Assembly: GCA_017983975.1 (NCBI GenBank)
Contig: JAGOAL010000018.1
Coordinates: 1-37,343 of the forward strand
Direction of reading: 5' to 3'
Length of the DNA stretch: 37,343 nucleotides
DNA from: Flavobacterium sp.
GTDB taxonomy: Bacteria; Bacteroidota; Bacteroidia; Flavobacteriales; Flavobacteriaceae
The translations under genes were made by a program, and so were the position numbers. Positions 33,996-37,343 of the stretch are shown here, piece after piece. Below the pieces are notes generated by a model. That model ran no database searches. It was not told where the DNA came from and was given only the letters and a program-made list of their open reading frames with translations. Each line of letters starts with the position of its first letter. The first letter of the stretch is position 1.

Positions 33996-34781
33996 ATGAT
34001 GGTAAATGTAAAAAAGAATAAATTAATTTTAGGCTATTTTGTTATATTATTAACATTTTTTAGCCTTATTTCTTGTAAAACTACTGATTATTTAAATTAT
34101 AAAGTAGAAGGTAAAAAAATTGGAATCACTAACGAAAAAGGAGAAAACCAAGAAATTGTAACCTATGTTGCTCCTTATCGAAACAAAATCACAAAAGAAT
34201 TAGATAGTGTTTTAGCCTATTGTCCTGAAACCTTAGATAAAAGTAAAGGCAAATGGCAAACAGCTATTGGTAATTTATTAGCTGCAATTACATTTGAATT
34301 TGGCAATCCTGTCTTTCAAAAAAGACACCATAAATCAATCGATTTTTGCTTATTAAATAGTGGTGGAATTCGCTCAATTATTCCTGAAGGAAATGTAACT
34401 TCAAGAACCGCATTTGAAGTTATGCCTTTTGAAAACAGTTTATATGTCGTTGGTTTAAAAGGAACTCAAATAAGAGAAATGGGAACTTACCTCATGTCGG
34501 AAAAAAAACCACATCCTTTATACGGAATTCAATTTTATGTAGACAAAAATGATCTATCTGTAAAACGTATTTTAATCAACGGAAAAGCACTTGAAGATGA
34601 TAAAATCTATTATGTAGCAACTTCTGATTATTTATCTAATGGTGGCGACAATATGACCTTTTTTAAAGAAAGTGTAGAAAAATATGATATGGACTACAAA
34701 CTGAGAAATATGCTTATCGATTATTTCAAAAAAGTAGATACTTTACCCATTTTAAAAGACGAAAAAATTATTTTAGAATAA
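33996..34781 (+). CDS. 5'-nucleotidase C-terminal domain lipoprotein
   Basis: The 261-residue product has a lipoprotein signal (FFSLISC, Cys27). The rest is the C-terminal, substrate-binding domain of UshA-type 5'-nucleotidases: FCLLNSGGIRSIIPEGNVT, FEVMPFENSLYVVGLKGTQI and YYVATSDYLSNGGDNM. The metal-binding catalytic domain is missing here and is encoded by the next gene, 13 bp downstream. Together they would make one split enzyme that removes phosphate from nucleotides outside the cytoplasm. Two ATG codons in a row (33996 and 33999) could both serve as start. Confidence 0.92.
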   Translation: MMVNVKKNKLILGYFVILLTFFSLISCKTTDYLNYKVEGKKIGITNEKGENQEIVTYVAPYRNKITKELDSVLAYCPETLDKSKGKWQTAIGNLLAAITFEFGNPVFQKRHHKSIDFCLLNSGGIRSIIPEGNVTSRTAFEVMPFENSLYVVGLKGTQIREMGTYLMSEKKPHPLYGIQFYVDKNDLSVKRILINGKALEDDKIYYVATSDYLSNGGDNMTFFKESVEKYDMDYKLRNMLIDYFKKVDTLPILKDEKIILE

Positions 34782-34794
34782 TAAAACCTATCGC

Positions 34795-35709
34795 ATGAAA
34801 AGAAGAGATTTTATCCAGAAAACAGCCGCAAGTTCTGCCTTATTAGGATTAGCAAATATAGGTTTAAGTAGTTTTGCATCGCTTGACACAAAAAAAATAA
34901 CCATACTACATACTAATGACGTTCATAGTCATATAGACCCTTTTCCAGCAGATCATCCCAGAAATCCAAATATGGGTGGAGCCGCTAGAAGAGCCGCTTT
35001 AATTGAAAGTATTAAACAAGAAGAAGAACATGTTGTATTACTTGATGCAGGTGATATATTTCAAGGAACACCTTATTTCAATTATTATGGAGGCGAATTA
35101 GAATTCAAATTAATGAGTATGATGCACTATGATGTAGCCACAATGGGAAATCATGATTTTGATAATGGTATTGATGGCTTTTATGCGCAATTACCCCATG
35201 CTAAATTTGATTTTGTTTCGGCAAATTATGATTTTAAAAACACGGTACTTAATGAAATTGTAAAACCTTACAAAATAGTAAACAAAGGAGGAATTAAAAT
35301 TGGTATTTTTGGATTAGGAATAGAGCTTGAAGGACTTGTTGATAAAAAATTGTACAAAGAAACTGTTTATAACAACCCGATTGAAGTGGCACAAGATATG
35401 ACGCGTATTCTTAAACACGACAAAAAATGCGATTTAGTGATTTGCCTTTCTCATTTAGGGTTTTCTTATAAAAACGAACCCAATAAAATTTCGGATCTCG
35501 TTTTAGCTAAAAATACAAAAGATATTAATTTGATCATTGGCGGACACACACATACTTTTTTAGACAAACCCGTAGTTGAAAAAAATGCTGAAGGAAAAGA
35601 AGTTTTAATCAATCAAGTGGGATGTTATGGCTTAAATTTAGGTCGAATTGATTTTTACTTTTCAAATGATGCTAAATTAACAAGTAACGGAAAATCTATA
35701 ATTGTTTAG
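34795..35709 (+). CDS. Metallophosphatase (5'-nucleotidase N-terminal domain) with Tat-type signal
   Basis: The 304-residue product begins MKRRDFIQKTAASSALLGLA, a twin-arginine-type signal (RRDFIQK) before a hydrophobic stretch. The catalytic metallophosphatase domain is complete: ILHTNDVHSHIDPF, LLDAGDIFQGTPY, MGNHDFDNGIDGF, ICLSHLGFSY and IIGGHTHTFLDKP give the two-metal site. The usual C-terminal domain is absent because it is encoded by the preceding gene. It probably hydrolyses nucleotides or related phosphates in the periplasm. It ends 18 bp from ligA on the other strand, with no strong hairpin between them. Confidence 0.93.
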   Translation: MKRRDFIQKTAASSALLGLANIGLSSFASLDTKKITILHTNDVHSHIDPFPADHPRNPNMGGAARRAALIESIKQEEEHVVLLDAGDIFQGTPYFNYYGGELEFKLMSMMHYDVATMGNHDFDNGIDGFYAQLPHAKFDFVSANYDFKNTVLNEIVKPYKIVNKGGIKIGIFGLGIELEGLVDKKLYKETVYNNPIEVAQDMTRILKHDKKCDLVICLSHLGFSYKNEPNKISDLVLAKNTKDINLIIGGHTHTFLDKPVVEKNAEGKEVLINQVGCYGLNLGRIDFYFSNDAKLTSNGKSIIV

Positions 35710-35727
35710 TAAATTGTAGACCAATTA

Positions 35728-37343
<1,616 letters not shown>

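Overview
The window looks like chromosomal DNA of a flavobacterium (phylum Bacteroidota, family Flavobacteriaceae). The evidence is low-GC DNA, promoters of the Bacteroidota type (TTG/TTTG, about 19 bp, then TAnnTTTG), almost no Shine-Dalgarno sequences, secreted proteins opening with the GIGTTTP motif, a PorD-type gliding/secretion gene, a bacillithiol-linked YtxJ, and the block recN-porD-coaBC-rpoZ-bamD. The genus is inferred from sequence character only. No tRNA, rRNA, CRISPR array, transposase or integrase gene was seen, and no stretch over 300 bases lacks a gene.

Region 1 (1-5510) is the accessory part. Four closely packed genes on the + strand, the first cut by the window edge, encode surface or secreted proteins built from phage-tail-collar, fibre-like, LamG, discoidin, fibrinogen-like and C1q-like modules. 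Three show signal peptides; none shows a recognisable T9SS C-terminal sorting domain. This is the least ordinary part of the window.

Region 2 (5511-14654) holds an M28 peptidase lipoprotein, an unknown lipoprotein, ytxJ (reverse), clpB, a small operon (DUF4199 protein, YjdF-like protein, GNAT acetyltransferase), smpB, and a Fic protein fused to an XRE-type DNA-binding domain with a palindrome over its own promoter.

Region 3 (14655-22263) holds pcm (reverse), then a + strand run: Gfo/Idh/MocA oxidoreductase, small membrane protein, 3-hydroxyacyl-CoA dehydrogenase, DUF1015 protein, YggS, an exonuclease/GIY-YIG fusion and miaA. It includes a striking 20-bp hairpin repeat.

Region 4 (22264-33950) is on the - strand: a two-component system, coaE, a glycosyltransferase, fabV, then recN, porD, coaBC, rpoZ, bamD, and finally dapA with a DUF6913 gene. 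Two CoA synthesis genes (coaE, coaBC), outer-membrane assembly (bamD) and T9SS (porD) lie close together.

Region 5 (33951-37343) has a 5'-nucleotidase split into two + strand genes, C-terminal domain first, and the 3' part of ligA (reverse), which runs off the window.

Most of the window is conserved housekeeping. The best candidates for something new are the fibre-like surface cluster, the self-contained XRE-Fic gene with its putative operator, and the unknown proteins at 6805 and 16434.
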